The position numbers were made by a program, and so were the translations under genes. DNA of 64,000 nt. Source: Sulfuricurvum sp. (GTDB lineage: Bacteria > Campylobacterota > Campylobacteria > Campylobacterales > Sulfurimonadaceae). Within the stretch, counting starts at the first letter, position 1, and the number at the start of each line of letters is the position of its first letter. The stretch spans positions 62,001 to 126,000 of the forward strand of contig JAUYAU010000004.1 in NCBI GenBank assembly GCA_030693335.1, in the 5' to 3' direction. This document shows, piece by piece, positions 43,946 through 53,516 of the stretch. The notes under the pieces are model-generated. The model saw only the letters and a program-made list of their open reading frames with translations. It did no database searches and was not told the DNA's origin.

Positions 43946-45532
43946 GTGAAAAAAAGACACATTTTCCTCCTTCTTTTAGGAATTTTATTTCTCCCTTCTT
44001 CTGTATCTTCCAAACCTCTAGAAGAGGTCACACTTCAGTTACGATGGCTTCATCAGTTTCAATTCGCCGGTTATTATATGGCATTAAACAAGGGATACTA
44101 TCGTAATGTAGGGCTAAATGTCCGAATTTTACAGGTCGATGATTCGCGTCCTCATCCCGTAGATGAAGTTATTTCAGGTCGCGCGCAATACGGCATCGGC
44201 AATTCCGGACTTATCAATGAGCGTCAAAATGGGAGACCTGTTGTAGTTCTCGCCGCACTGTTTCAAAATTCTCCCAATGTTTGGATTATGCGTAAAGACA
44301 GCAATGTTAGCACTCTTGCTGATTTAGCCACTAAACGCCTAATGATGACCAAAAATATTGAAAACGCAGAGCTCATGGCCCTCTTTTACAAAGAAGGTAT
44401 CGATCTCAATAAACTCAATATTATTGAAAATACTTTTAATACCGATGATTTGATTGACGGAAAAATAGATGCACTCAATGGCTACTCTTCCAATGAACCT
44501 TATTATCTCCAGAAAAAAGGAATTGAGTACACAATCATTGACCCGCGAAAACACAACATTAATTTTTACAGCGACTGCCTGTTTACCTGTGATACAGAAC
44601 TCACCAATCATCCCCAACGGGTCAAAGCGTTTCGAGAAGCGAGTTTACAGGGTTGGGCCTATGCTCTCGAACACCCCGAAGAGGCCATTGATGTAATTTT
44701 ACGTGATTATTCGCAAGCCAAAACACGTGAACATCTCCGCTATGAAGCTGCTGCAATTCGTCATCTGGTAGAACCTGATTTTATTGAAATCGGACACATG
44801 AATCCTGATCGATGGGAAAAAATAGCAAAAATCTACCATGTACTTGGGTTTGCCTCATCAGCTAAAATTCCCAAAGGATTTTTATACGATCCAGCGACGC
44901 CTGAAGACAACAAATGGCTCTATTATTTGCTTGCCGCAGCTTTGATATTACTGATTCTCATTGCAGTGATCGCAGGGTACATTTACCGGCTTAACCGTAT
45001 CATCAAAGAACAAGCAATACGCGATTCGCTCACAGGAATTTATAACCGTCGGTATCTTGACGAAACGCTTCCCAGAGAGATCTCGAGGGCGTCTCGTGAG
45101 TTGAGCGACTTGTCTATTGTTATGCTCGATTTAGATCACTTTAAAGTCATCAACGATACCTATGGTCATGCCGCAGGGGACGAAGTACTCAAAACAATCG
45201 CTTCATCCCTTCTGCGTCTCATTCGCCAGAATGATTTTGTTGCCCGATTTGGCGGTGAAGAGTTTATTATTGTTATGCCTGGAATGCCTGCAGATCAAGC
45301 CTATGAACGCATGGAAGAGTGTCGCAAAGAGATAGAGAATACCATCATTACTTACAAAAATCATAAAATTTCGATGACACTTTCAGGGGGAATTTCCTCA
45401 TGTACAAGCTTCCATGAAACGAAAGATGAACTGATAAAAATGGCGGATGATGCTCTCTATGAGAGCAAAAATAATGGGCGAAATCAAATTACACTCGCCA
45501 ATCAACTATTCACTAAAGAAGGAGCCTTATGA
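43946..45532 (+). CDS. Membrane diguanylate cyclase with periplasmic NMT1/THI5-like binding domain
   Basis: 528 residues, GTG start. A signal peptide precedes a periplasmic binding domain (about 25-305) starting VTLQLRWLHQFQFAGYYMA, of the NMT1/THI5 type (pyrimidine-precursor or related ligands). One helix (about 330-350) leads to a GGDEF domain (about 365-520) with active FGGEEF and the I-site RQND upstream. It should make cyclic-di-GMP in response to a ligand. It overlaps the Tsx-like porin gene by 4 bases, so sensing and uptake of a small solute are coupled genetically. Confidence 0.92.
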   Translation: MKKRHIFLLLLGILFLPSSVSSKPLEEVTLQLRWLHQFQFAGYYMALNKGYYRNVGLNVRILQVDDSRPHPVDEVISGRAQYGIGNSGLINERQNGRPVVVLAALFQNSPNVWIMRKDSNVSTLADLATKRLMMTKNIENAELMALFYKEGIDLNKLNIIENTFNTDDLIDGKIDALNGYSSNEPYYLQKKGIEYTIIDPRKHNINFYSDCLFTCDTELTNHPQRVKAFREASLQGWAYALEHPEEAIDVILRDYSQAKTREHLRYEAAAIRHLVEPDFIEIGHMNPDRWEKIAKIYHVLGFASSAKIPKGFLYDPATPEDNKWLYYLLAAALILLILIAVIAGYIYRLNRIIKEQAIRDSLTGIYNRRYLDETLPREISRASRELSDLSIVMLDLDHFKVINDTYGHAAGDEVLKTIASSLLRLIRQNDFVARFGGEEFIIVMPGMPADQAYERMEECRKEIENTIITYKNHKISMTLSGGISSCTSFHETKDELIKMADDALYESKNNGRNQITLANQLFTKEGAL

Positions 45533-46224
45533 AACAACTTTTACTATCATCCATACTTCTCGTATCACATCTCTGTGCATTTTCAAGTAGTGAGATTCAC
45601 ATCCTTGATGGTAATTTCAAAGGGCCGACATTCTTAGATACCCAAGATGGACACAAACAAACCGTGACTGCTCAGCACTACCGTACATGGGATTATGGCG
45701 ATATTTTTATGTTTGCCGACTATGCTTATGCCAAACAGGGATTACAGTTTAGCAATCTAAAAAATGACCTTTACGGCGAAATATCCCCCCGCCTAAGCCT
45801 CAATAAACTAACTGGCGTTTCAACATCTGATGGAATCGTCAAAGAGTGGTATGTCGCAGCTCAGTACAATCGTTCAGATACCTATCGTGCATGGCTTTAT
45901 GGTATTGGAACGAATCTCAATATCCCTGGATTTGCAGTATTTGGCCTCAACCTTTACCGAAAAGTACACAACATTGGCGAAGACACCTATCAGCTTTCAG
46001 CAAACTATTATGTTCCGCTGTCGCAACGATGGCATATTGAAGGGTTCAGCGACTGGACAACCATCGATTTTATAAGCCAAAATCAGCTTTTGTTCAATCT
46101 TGCCCCATCACTTGGGATAACAACAGGAAAATTAGAAGTGGGAACTGAGTGGCACTACTATCATGAAAATACCTACCATCAAGATAATGATGTTTTTCAG
46201 GCGATGGTTAAGTACATCTTTTGA
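45529..46224 (+). CDS. Tsx-like outer membrane channel
   Basis: 231 residues with a signal peptide (about 1-18). The mature part has alternating beta-strands and the Tsx-family look (W-D-Y-G-D-I-F-M-F-A-D near residue 55, C-terminal F in V-K-Y-I-F). Tsx porins let nucleosides cross the outer membrane. Coupled to the diguanylate cyclase. Substrate here is unproven. Confidence 0.78.
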   Translation: MKQLLLSSILLVSHLCAFSSSEIHILDGNFKGPTFLDTQDGHKQTVTAQHYRTWDYGDIFMFADYAYAKQGLQFSNLKNDLYGEISPRLSLNKLTGVSTSDGIVKEWYVAAQYNRSDTYRAWLYGIGTNLNIPGFAVFGLNLYRKVHNIGEDTYQLSANYYVPLSQRWHIEGFSDWTTIDFISQNQLLFNLAPSLGITTGKLEVGTEWHYYHENTYHQDNDVFQAMVKYIF

Positions 46225-46226
46225 TG

Positions 46227-46310
46227 TTACTCTCTTTTCAACGCCACCCAGGCAAATCCGATCACAATAACAGTTATAAATCCAACTTGGAACCAATCAA
46301 CAGGTGTCAT
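46227..46310 (-). CDS. 27-residue single-helix membrane peptide
   Basis: [27 protein letters not shown]-type ORF: a hydrophobic core of about 18 residues ([10 protein letters not shown]) with a positive end. The start overlaps the rlmN stop in ATGA, typical of coupled translation. It is a plausible small gene in the tail of the rlmN operon; no function is known. Confidence 0.5.
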   Translation of the reverse strand: MTPVDWFQVGFITVIVIGFAWVALKRE

Positions 46311-47383
46311 TGCATAACCTCGCTTAACTCTTTTTCTTTTAGCTGACCACACGCGGCACTGATATCCAGCCCTTTGGAATCGCGTATCGTACACAACACA
46401 CCGTGCGCTTCCAAATAATCGCGGAATTTTGTCATATCAGCGCGCGTCGGGCGTTCATAATCGCTCCCTGGATAAGGATTGAAGAAGATCAGATTCACTT
46501 TGGCTTTTATCCCGTGCAAAAGTTTCACCAATTTTTTAGCCGAAACCAGATCGTCATTTTTATTTTTGATCACCAAATACTCAAACATCACTCGTTTTCG
46601 CGTATCGATCGGAAATCGTTTAACGGCATCGATAATAGAGGCGATATTATACGCTTTGTTCATCGGGATGAGTTCACTGCGCAACTCATCGTCCACTGCA
46701 TGCAATGAAATAGCGATATGAACACCCAAGTCCATCTCTCCAAGTTTGTCGATCTTGGTACTCAATCCGCTCGTTGATACCGTTTGCCGTTTACCTGAAA
46801 TGCTCAATCCGTCTTCATCTTTGAAAATGGTGATTGCTTTGGCCAAATTATCCAAATTGTCCAACGGTTCACCCATTCCCATATAGACGATATTCAGCCT
46901 ACGATGCGCCGCGAGATTGTTGTCTATTTTAACCGCCAATACCTGTGCTACGATCTCTCCTGCACTCAAATCACGGGTAAATCCCCCCTTAGCGGTCAGA
47001 CAAAATGAGCAGCCTACTTTACATCCAACCTGTGTCGAAACACACACCGTAAAACGTGCTTCATGCTCAATATTGCCTTCATCGTCAATACTCTCATCTT
47101 TCATCTTCAGCCAGACGGTTTCAATGGTTTTTCCATCTTGCAGTTCAAATAAATATTTAATCGTCCCGTCACTCGAGCACTCTTTACGCGCTATTTTTAA
47201 GGGCATGATCTCATAGGTATTGGTCAATTCTTCACGCATCGCCTTGGGTAGGTTTTGCATCTGATCAAAACTTGTGGCGTATTGATGGTAGATCCAATTC
47301 CAAATCTGCTTAGCACGAAACGAAGGTTTCACCATTGAGGAAAGTTCTGCTTTGGTATAGTCCAGCAAACACAACTTACCCAC
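46307..47383 (-). CDS. rlmN: 23S rRNA/tRNA adenine C2-methyltransferase RlmN
   Basis: 358 residues, a radical-SAM enzyme that methylates A2503 of 23S rRNA and A37 of some tRNAs. The cluster motif is CKVGCSFC (C-x3-C-x2-C), followed by [10 protein letters not shown]; the second catalytic Cys is in the C-terminal SAACGQL region. It overlaps the nucleosidase-like gene by 8 bases. Confidence 0.96.
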   Translation of the reverse strand: MGKLCLLDYTKAELSSMVKPSFRAKQIWNWIYHQYATSFDQMQNLPKAMREELTNTYEIMPLKIARKECSSDGTIKYLFELQDGKTIETVWLKMKDESIDDEGNIEHEARFTVCVSTQVGCKVGCSFCLTAKGGFTRDLSAGEIVAQVLAVKIDNNLAAHRRLNIVYMGMGEPLDNLDNLAKAITIFKDEDGLSISGKRQTVSTSGLSTKIDKLGEMDLGVHIAISLHAVDDELRSELIPMNKAYNIASIIDAVKRFPIDTRKRVMFEYLVIKNKNDDLVSAKKLVKLLHGIKAKVNLIFFNPYPGSDYERPTRADMTKFRDYLEAHGVLCTIRDSKGLDISAACGQLKEKELSEVMQ

Positions 47384-47912
47384 GAAGTATCCCTTTCTCT
47401 TCCAAATGGGCTTTTAGCAACACTTTTGCAAATCCATGATTAGCGATAAAATCCCGATGCGCGTTAGCATCACAATAATTGGTAATGCAAAAAACACCGC
47501 CTGCAGGAATCCCAAACACTTGCGCCACACGCATAACGGCAAAAAACTCCATGTTTTCAATCCCCAACCCTAATGCACGAAATTGCTTCATAGCACGCTG
47601 GCTCGTCGTGATATAGTTAGAAGAGTTCACGATAACATCTTTGATATTTTTCGTTTGTGCGGATATAACGTTATCAATCGGTGTATAGGCATTTTTATCC
47701 AAGAAACCTAACTCGATGTTAGCTGCTGTTTTAGACTCAAGTATGTCGTGTATGTTATGCTCACCATAACTACCGGCACTGCCGATGAAAAGGATAAAGT
47801 CGGGTTTGTCTGTTAGACAAATACGCGTTAAGCTCATAGCGCTGTCCACCAAACCCACCCCGATCGGTGTTGCGAAATCAAACGTTTCGTTATTGCCTGC
47901 ACACAGTATCAT
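47376..47912 (-). CDS. Purine nucleosidase/phosphorylase-family protein
   Basis: 178 residues of the PNP/UDP phosphorylase fold: [21 protein letters not shown] (the usual Met-Glu ribose-binding pair) and [14 protein letters not shown] (the catalytic Asp region). Shorter than MTA/SAH nucleosidases (about 230) and lacking their N-terminal strand. MTAN- or futalosine-type activity cannot be told apart. It is between rlmN and hisF with 4-8 base overlaps. Confidence 0.75.
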   Translation of the reverse strand: MILCAGNNETFDFATPIGVGLVDSAMSLTRICLTDKPDFILFIGSAGSYGEHNIHDILESKTAANIELGFLDKNAYTPIDNVISAQTKNIKDVIVNSSNYITTSQRAMKQFRALGLGIENMEFFAVMRVAQVFGIPAGGVFCITNYCDANAHRDFIANHGFAKVLLKAHLEEKGILRG

Positions 47913-48667
47913 AACCGCACCGCAATACCGTTGTCACGTAAATAGCGTTTGAGATCCATAATATCAATCTCTTTGTAGTGAAAAATACTGGCTGCCAATG
48001 CCGCATCCGCACCATGTTCAAATGCCTCTTTGATATGCTCCATTGTTCCTGCGCCTCCACTGGCAATCACGGGAACATTCACGGCACGGCTTATCTGTTC
48101 CGTTATTGAAAGATCAAAACCAGCTTTGGTGCCATCAGCATCCATCGAAGTCAGCAATATCTCACCCGCACCGCGGTCAACCACCTCTTTTGCCCATTCA
48201 AGCGCATTTATCCCCGTATCGACACGACCGCCGTTGAGATAGACATTCCACTGATCACCTGTGCGTTTTACATCAATTGCCACTACAATGCACTGCGCTC
48301 CAAATCGTTTTGCACCCTCATCGATAAACTCGGGACGTTTAATCGCCGCAGAGTTAATACTCACTTTGTCACATCCCACATTCAATAAACGGTAAATATC
48401 ATTTAGCTCGCGTATTCCGCCTCCAACAGTCAGGGGAATAAATACTTCACGCGCCACTTGTTCAACAATGTGCACAATGGTATCACGCTGCTCATGCGAT
48501 GCCGTAATGTCTAAAAAAGTGATTTCATCAGCCCCTTCATCATTGTAGCGTTTTGCGACTTCTACAGGGTCCCCTGCATCTCTTAGCCCGACAAAATTAA
48601 CACCCTTAACGACTCGGCCGTCTTTAACGTCTAGGCAGGGGATAATCCGTTTAGCAAAATATTCCAT
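47909..48667 (-). CDS. hisF: Imidazole glycerol phosphate synthase cyclase subunit HisF
   Basis: 252 residues, (beta/alpha)8 barrel. [18 protein letters not shown] carries the first catalytic Asp; AIDVKR near residue 130 the second; [19 protein letters not shown] is the phosphate-binding loop. Makes the imidazole ring of histidine plus AICAR, together with HisH (not in the window). Confidence 0.97.
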   Translation of the reverse strand: MEYFAKRIIPCLDVKDGRVVKGVNFVGLRDAGDPVEVAKRYNDEGADEITFLDITASHEQRDTIVHIVEQVAREVFIPLTVGGGIRELNDIYRLLNVGCDKVSINSAAIKRPEFIDEGAKRFGAQCIVVAIDVKRTGDQWNVYLNGGRVDTGINALEWAKEVVDRGAGEILLTSMDADGTKAGFDLSITEQISRAVNVPVIASGGAGTMEHIKEAFEHGADAALAASIFHYKEIDIMDLKRYLRDNGIAVRL

Positions 48668-48769
48668 ACTTTTCCTATCTTCTTAACTGTAATTCTAATA
48701 GTATATCGCCTCTTCACTAATTTATTTATTTACTTTTATATTTAGACTTTATTGGATATACTCCAAAGA

Positions 48770-49546
48770 ATGCAGAACCGTGCCGCCATAGCCAAGAAAA
48801 GATTTGGTCAGAATTTTTTACGTGACGAAAGCGTTGTAGCTCAAATCATCCAATCGATGCCCCTTACCCCTCACCGTATTGCGGAGATCGGGCCTGGGTT
48901 AGGTGATTTAACTAAGTATTTAGTTGATGTCAAAAGTGTCACCGCTTTTGAGGTCGATACCGACTTGTGCAAGCATTTACAGCACCAATTTGCCGATGCC
49001 ATCGCTACCAGTAAACTCACACTCCGATGCGGAGATGTGTTGGAAACTTGGAAGAGTGAGCTTTTGGATGAACCGTACGATTTAGTGGCAAATTTGCCCT
49101 ATTACATCGCAACGAATATCATACTCAAAGCCCTCGCCGATCCGGCGTGTAAAAATATGCTTGTCATGATTCAGCGTGAAGTAGCGGAAAAATTCTCCGC
49201 TGCACCCAATGAGAGAGCTTTTGGAGCCCTCAGCGTAATAACACAGAGCGTGGCGGATGTTGAAATCGTCCTCCATGTTCCGCCTACTGCGTTTGAACCT
49301 GCTCCAAAAGTCGATTCTGCCGTACTGCTCATTCGAAAAACGGCAAATCGTACTGATGAAGAATTTGAGGAAATGCTACGAGTAGCATTCACACAACCTC
49401 GTAAAACGCTTCACAAAAATCTCACTGCACGCTATGATAGTCCCGTTGTGGTTCAAGCGTTTGAAGCGCTTGAACTCGAACGCACTGTCCGACCTCATCA
49501 GCTTAGCACCTCTGACTTTCACCGACTCTACGCCCTATTACAATAG
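48770..49546 (+). CDS. rsmA: 16S rRNA dimethyladenosine transferase (KsgA)
   Basis: About 258 residues. Dimethylates A1518 and A1519 of 16S rRNA with SAM. Motif set: FGQNFL at the N-terminus, IGPGLGDLT (motif I), NLPYYIATNII (catalytic N-L-P-Y), PPTAFEPAPKVDSAV. I prefer ATG 48770 because homologues begin close to A-K-K-x-x-G-Q; TTG 48752 is in frame with similar weak RBS support. Confidence 0.95.
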   Translation: MQNRAAIAKKRFGQNFLRDESVVAQIIQSMPLTPHRIAEIGPGLGDLTKYLVDVKSVTAFEVDTDLCKHLQHQFADAIATSKLTLRCGDVLETWKSELLDEPYDLVANLPYYIATNIILKALADPACKNMLVMIQREVAEKFSAAPNERAFGALSVITQSVADVEIVLHVPPTAFEPAPKVDSAVLLIRKTANRTDEEFEEMLRVAFTQPRKTLHKNLTARYDSPVVVQAFEALELERTVRPHQLSTSDFHRLYALLQ

Positions 49547-49639
49547 TCATTTTTTGACTAAAAAAGTCGTAGTATCGATCGTAAACAATTTACATAATTC
49601 ATGTACATATAAAACCAAATAATTTAACAAAGGATTACC

Positions 49640-51730
49640 ATGGCAGACGAAAATAACCAATCTCAACCACAAGCAGACACTCGTCCTCAAGGCGAAAATC
49701 GCCCTCCACGCAACGACAATCGCAGACCTTTTCGACCAAGAAATACTAATCGCCCTGAAGGAAGTACCGAAGATGGGGCACCAAGAGAGAGACAGGACAA
49801 CCGTCCACCGCGTACTGACAATCGTCCTCCTCGCAACGACAATCAGCCCCCTCGCACGAATCATTTGATTCGCAATCCTGCTCCAAGCGATAGCGCCACC
49901 GATTTATCGACCGAGAGCGAAAACAATGCACGTCCACAGCGCAGTGGAGGTCGCGGAGGTCGCCGTGGTTCAGGAAGTGCCCCAATCGACACAAATTTAC
50001 GCGATTTCGTATTGAAAAATCAAGAAGTACATAAAAACCGTCTTAATCCGCACCTAAAACTCAACTTAGACAACAATGAAAAGATCAAGATCACTCCGTT
50101 GGGCGGATTAGGTGAAATCGGTGGAAATATTACCGTTATCGAAACTGAAAATGAAGCGATCATTATTGATATCGGGATGAGTTTTCCCAACGAAGAGATG
50201 CATGGTGTTGATATCTTGGTTCCAGATTTTACCTACTTGCGCGAAATTCGTAAAAAGATTGTTGCAATCATTATTACACATGCACACGAAGACCATATTG
50301 GTGCTGTGCCGTATTTCTTTAAAGAGATGCAATTCCCTATCTATGGAACACCACTTCCGCTTGCTATGATCGGCAACAAATTCGACGAACACCACATGCG
50401 TGATTTCCGCCGCTATTTCAATCCGATCGTCAAAAGAGAAGTGTACCGTATCGGTAACGATTTTGATATTGAGTGGATGCACATGACGCACTCCATCATC
50501 GATTCAAGCTCATTAGCAATCACGACTAAAGCGGGAACTGTTATCCATACGGGTGACTTTAAGATTGATTTCACCCCTGTTGATGGCTATACGGCAGATA
50601 TACACCGTCTAGCTCACTACGGTGAAAAAGGTGTTTTATGTCTCATGAGTGACTCTACAAATTCCTATAACAAAGAATGGACACCAAGTGAGCTCGCTGT
50701 TGCTCCAGGTTTTGACCGCATTTTCTCAAAGGCAGAGGGACGTATTATAATGTCGACTTTCAGCTCGAATATTCATCGTGTCTACCAAGCAATTCAATAC
50801 GGTATGAAATGCAATCGCAAGATCTGTGTTATCGGACGCTCCATGGAACGTAATCTTGAAATTGCAATGCAGTATGAATACATCAAGCTTCCTAAGAACA
50901 TTTTTGTGGATGCCGAAGAAGCGAATCGCATGAATGACAAAGACGTTCTGATTATCACCACAGGGAGTCAGGGTGAGCCAAGTTCAGCACTGTTTCGTAT
51001 GGCAATTGGTGAGCACCGTCATATTAAGATCAAACCTACTGATCTGATCGTTCTCTCCGCTCGTGCCATTCCGGGTAACGAAGGGTCCATTTCTGGAATG
51101 TTGAATTACTTGCAACGCGCAGGCGCACGTGTTGCTAATGACCGTGATATACACGTATCAGGTCACGCAAGCATGGAGGAGCAAAAGCTTATGCTTCGAC
51201 TTACGAATCCTAAATTCTTCCTTCCAATCCACGGTGAATACAACCACATCATGAAGCACCGTGAAACCGCAATTGCCTGTGGTGTTCCTGAGCGCAATAT
51301 TCTCCTTATGAGTGATGGGGACTGCATGGAAGTCAGCAGTAAAATGATGCGGAAATCAAAAACGGTTAAAACGGGCAAGACCTATATTGACAATCAAAAC
51401 AATCACCAAATCGAAGATGACATCGTCATCGATCGTCAGAAAATGGCAAGTGAGGGGATGGTGGTTCTTGTTGCACAAGTCAGCACTGCCGATTCACGCC
51501 TTTTATCAAAGCCTCTTGTTACGAGCTTCGGTCTTGTGGCTGACCGCAATGATAAAGCCTTTGCCGCAGAGATGGAAGATGTATTAGAGCATTTCCTCCT
51601 AAACCTTAAGCCGGGACTTATCGAAAACCCAAAAGCGCTTGAAAATGACTTGCGTCAAGTAGTTCGCAAGCATATCTATCGCAAAATGAAAAAATACCCA
51701 CTCATTGTACCTCACGTTTTCATAATGTAA
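49640..51730 (+). CDS. rnj: Ribonuclease J
   Basis: 696 residues. The first 100 are disordered and Arg/Asn/Pro-rich with repeats of R-P-P-R-N-D-N. A metallo-beta-lactamase domain follows (about 145 onward, zinc motif ITHAHEDHIG), with beta-CASP insert and C-terminal domain (GRSMERN, GSQGEPSSAL, SGHAS, IHGEYNH). RNase J does 5'-3' exo- and endoribonucleolytic mRNA decay. The long N-terminal extension occurs in Helicobacter RNase J. RBS AAAGGA. Confidence 0.95.
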   Translation: MADENNQSQPQADTRPQGENRPPRNDNRRPFRPRNTNRPEGSTEDGAPRERQDNRPPRTDNRPPRNDNQPPRTNHLIRNPAPSDSATDLSTESENNARPQRSGGRGGRRGSGSAPIDTNLRDFVLKNQEVHKNRLNPHLKLNLDNNEKIKITPLGGLGEIGGNITVIETENEAIIIDIGMSFPNEEMHGVDILVPDFTYLREIRKKIVAIIITHAHEDHIGAVPYFFKEMQFPIYGTPLPLAMIGNKFDEHHMRDFRRYFNPIVKREVYRIGNDFDIEWMHMTHSIIDSSSLAITTKAGTVIHTGDFKIDFTPVDGYTADIHRLAHYGEKGVLCLMSDSTNSYNKEWTPSELAVAPGFDRIFSKAEGRIIMSTFSSNIHRVYQAIQYGMKCNRKICVIGRSMERNLEIAMQYEYIKLPKNIFVDAEEANRMNDKDVLIITTGSQGEPSSALFRMAIGEHRHIKIKPTDLIVLSARAIPGNEGSISGMLNYLQRAGARVANDRDIHVSGHASMEEQKLMLRLTNPKFFLPIHGEYNHIMKHRETAIACGVPERNILLMSDGDCMEVSSKMMRKSKTVKTGKTYIDNQNNHQIEDDIVIDRQKMASEGMVVLVAQVSTADSRLLSKPLVTSFGLVADRNDKAFAAEMEDVLEHFLLNLKPGLIENPKALENDLRQVVRKHIYRKMKKYPLIVPHVFIM

Positions 51731-51731
51731 G

Positions 51732-51751
51732 AGACGCTTTTAGCGTCTTTT
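51732..51751 (+). terminator. Rho-independent terminator after rnj
   Basis: AGACGCT, loop TTT, AGCGTCT, then T-rich tail, starting right at the rnj stop (TAAG). Confidence 0.75.
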
Positions 51752-51799
51752 ACAATTCTGTTCGTTATACTCTCTCCTATCTACTGCTAAAGACTTATC

Positions 51800-52426
51800 A
51801 TGAAAGTAACCCTTCATCACCATACTCCATTGGTTGTTTGTTCCGATGCGATCCGTACTTGTTGGCAAAGTTTTGACAACAGTGATAACGGCGGAGAAAA
51901 AGATCGAGCACTGATCGATCGCGTCGGCAATAAATTCAAACACGCTTCTACTCTCGAGCACCTTGTATACAGCTTTTACCTTGAGGGAATCAGCCGTGCA
52001 TTACTCCAAGAGCTTGCCCGTCATCGCATGGCATCGCTCTCGGTTAAAAGCACACGCTATACTCTCAAAGAACTAAAAGACGAAGAAACATTTTCCCTCG
52101 AAGACAAACCTCGTGCCGAAAAATATTTAGTAATGACCGGTGTTGATATCGTGGATGAAATGAGCATACGTGCATTGGAGAATCTGCGTGTCGTTTTGGT
52201 TGCTGGTATCAGTAATGATCGGGCCAAATATTGCCTTCCTGAAAGCTATAAAACAGAACTGACATGGACAATTAACGCACGAAGTCTTCAAAACTTTATT
52301 TCTCTACGAAGTGATAAAGCAGCGCTATGGGAAATACGCGATCTCGCCAATATGGTTTTCGAAACACTCCCTAGCGACCATCGTTATCTTTTCGAAAACT
52401 CTCTCAAGGAAATCACCCATGACTAA
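51800..52426 (+). CDS. thyX: FAD-dependent thymidylate synthase ThyX
   Basis: 208 residues. The ThyX signature R-H-R-x7-S is seen as RHRMASLSVKS; LPESYKTELTWTINARSLQNF is the second conserved block. Methylates dUMP with methylene-THF using FAD/NADPH; typical of Campylobacterota, which lack thyA. It overlaps the start of the lipoprotein gene by 8 bases. Confidence 0.96.
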   Translation: MKVTLHHHTPLVVCSDAIRTCWQSFDNSDNGGEKDRALIDRVGNKFKHASTLEHLVYSFYLEGISRALLQELARHRMASLSVKSTRYTLKELKDEETFSLEDKPRAEKYLVMTGVDIVDEMSIRALENLRVVLVAGISNDRAKYCLPESYKTELTWTINARSLQNFISLRSDKAALWEIRDLANMVFETLPSDHRYLFENSLKEITHD

Positions 52427-52685
52427 ATCACTGCTCTATTCTGCACTAATAATCACCACATTTACTCTGGGCATCTCTGGATGCGCTGAGAAGCAATTAA
52501 CATTTAATAAGATGATATGTCCGGCAGGACATGATGATGCGCATATCAAAGCTGATTTTAGCGCGTGCCGTTATTATGATCTTAAAGAGGCTGATAAAGC
52601 GTCTGTTCCGACAATAACAATTGAATGTAAAGAGTGTTTGGAGAAAAAGGGATATAAAATTATTAATCAAGAAGAAAAAGAATAA
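52419..52685 (+). CDS. Small lipoprotein
   Basis: 88 residues with lipobox L-G-I-S-G-C (Cys near 22). The mature part has six Cys, including C-K-E-C near residue 70, and many charged residues. RBS AAGGA sits in the end of thyX. No family recognised; the Cys pattern suggests disulfides or metal binding. Confidence 0.65.
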   Translation: MTKSLLYSALIITTFTLGISGCAEKQLTFNKMICPAGHDDAHIKADFSACRYYDLKEADKASVPTITIECKECLEKKGYKIINQEEKE

Positions 52686-52704
52686 GACCCGAGGGTCTTT
52701 CTTC
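52684..52704. terminator. Bidirectional terminator between the lipoprotein gene and rplT
   Basis: AAGACC, loop CGAG, GGTCTT, followed by TTCTTCTT on the plus side and preceded by an A-rich stretch that gives U-run on the minus side. It separates convergent genes. Confidence 0.6.
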
Positions 52705-53058
52705 TTAGAGTGCTGCTTTGGATAGTGCCGTTAGTGCTGTGAAAGCATTAGCGTCATTCATTGCCATATCAGCAAGGATTTTGCGATCAAGTTCGATGTT
52801 GGCACGCTTAAGGCCGTTCATGAAATTTGAGTAGTTCATACCATTTAAACGGCATGCCGCATTGATACGGATAATCCACAATTTACGGAATTCACGTTTT
52901 TTCTGTTTACGATCGCGGAACGCGTACTGCATACTACGCTCTAATTGCTCTTTCGCTTTACGGAAATGTTTACGTCTTCCACTGTAGAAACCACGTGCTA
53001 GTTTCAAGACTTTCTTATGACGTCTGTGTCTTACGACACCTGTTTTTACTCTTGGCAT
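52705..53058 (-). CDS. rplT: Ribosomal protein L20
   Basis: 117 residues, very basic; [28 protein letters not shown] and [15 protein letters not shown] are canonical L20. Third gene of infC-rpmI-rplT. The 100-bp spacer to rpmI (53059-53158) can form small hairpins (CCAGA/TCTGG and CCGC/GCGG), possibly regulatory. Confidence 0.98.
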   Translation of the reverse strand: MPRVKTGVVRHRRHKKVLKLARGFYSGRRKHFRKAKEQLERSMQYAFRDRKQKKREFRKLWIIRINAACRLNGMNYSNFMNGLKRANIELDRKILADMAMNDANAFTALTALSKAAL

Positions 53059-53158
53059 ATTTTTCCTTTCTTTACCCGGTTCATTTCAAATTTAATGAGT
53101 GGGTGCCGCTATGCGGACTTGCCCAGACTGGTCTGGAGAGTTAATAGATGGTTGGTAA

Positions 53159-53353
53159 TTAACCTACGATCATCTTTTTGATGTTTTTAACATCGACAGC
53201 AGCAACCACTTTTGGAGTGTTTTGTCCACGTCTTGTTCCAGCATCTTGTTTGGTCAAAATGTGACTACGAAATGCAGTACCACGTTTGACAGTGCCATTT
53301 TTCTTAATTTTGAAGCGTTTAACCGCCCCTTTAACCGATTTCATTTTTGGCAT
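53159..53353 (-). CDS. rpmI: Ribosomal protein L35
   Basis: 64 residues, start at [14 protein letters not shown] (AAGGATC upstream); the longer frame (53371) adds six non-homologous residues. Basic, with the typical SHILTKQD...RR end region. Between infC and rplT. Confidence 0.97.
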   Translation of the reverse strand: MPKMKSVKGAVKRFKIKKNGTVKRGTAFRSHILTKQDAGTRRGQNTPKVVAAVDVKNIKKMIVG

Positions 53354-53447
53354 CGACTTGATCCTTTGCAAAAATTCTCTAAACGAGACGCGGATTATAC
53401 CATAGAAAATCTTTTTATTGATTGATTAATGTAGCTAATGGGAAATG

Positions 53448-53508
53448 CCGTTCGTGGTGAGCCTGTCGAACCATGAGCGTTGCCCAACGACAAGCTCAGG
53501 ACGAACGG
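53448..53508. repeat. Interspersed hairpin repeat (TTCGTGGTGAGC...-type)
   Basis: 21-base arms CCGTTCGTGGTGAGC.. and ..GCTCAGGACGAACGG pair with three mismatches around a 19-base loop containing GAACCATGAGCG. This element type (TTCGTGGTGAGCCTGTCGAACC) recurs between genes in many unrelated bacteria. It lies between infC and rpmI on a transcript where a strong hairpin could affect expression. Confidence 0.75.
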
Positions 53509-53516
53509 ATAGAAAA

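Noticed and set aside
49545-49568. AGTCA/TGACT hairpin after ksgA as terminator
   Set aside because: Only five pairs with alternative pairing and no clear U-run; too weak to call.
52311-52418. 36-residue extension of the small lipoprotein
   Set aside because: It runs through thyX out of frame; the true start has RBS and a signal peptide with lipobox.
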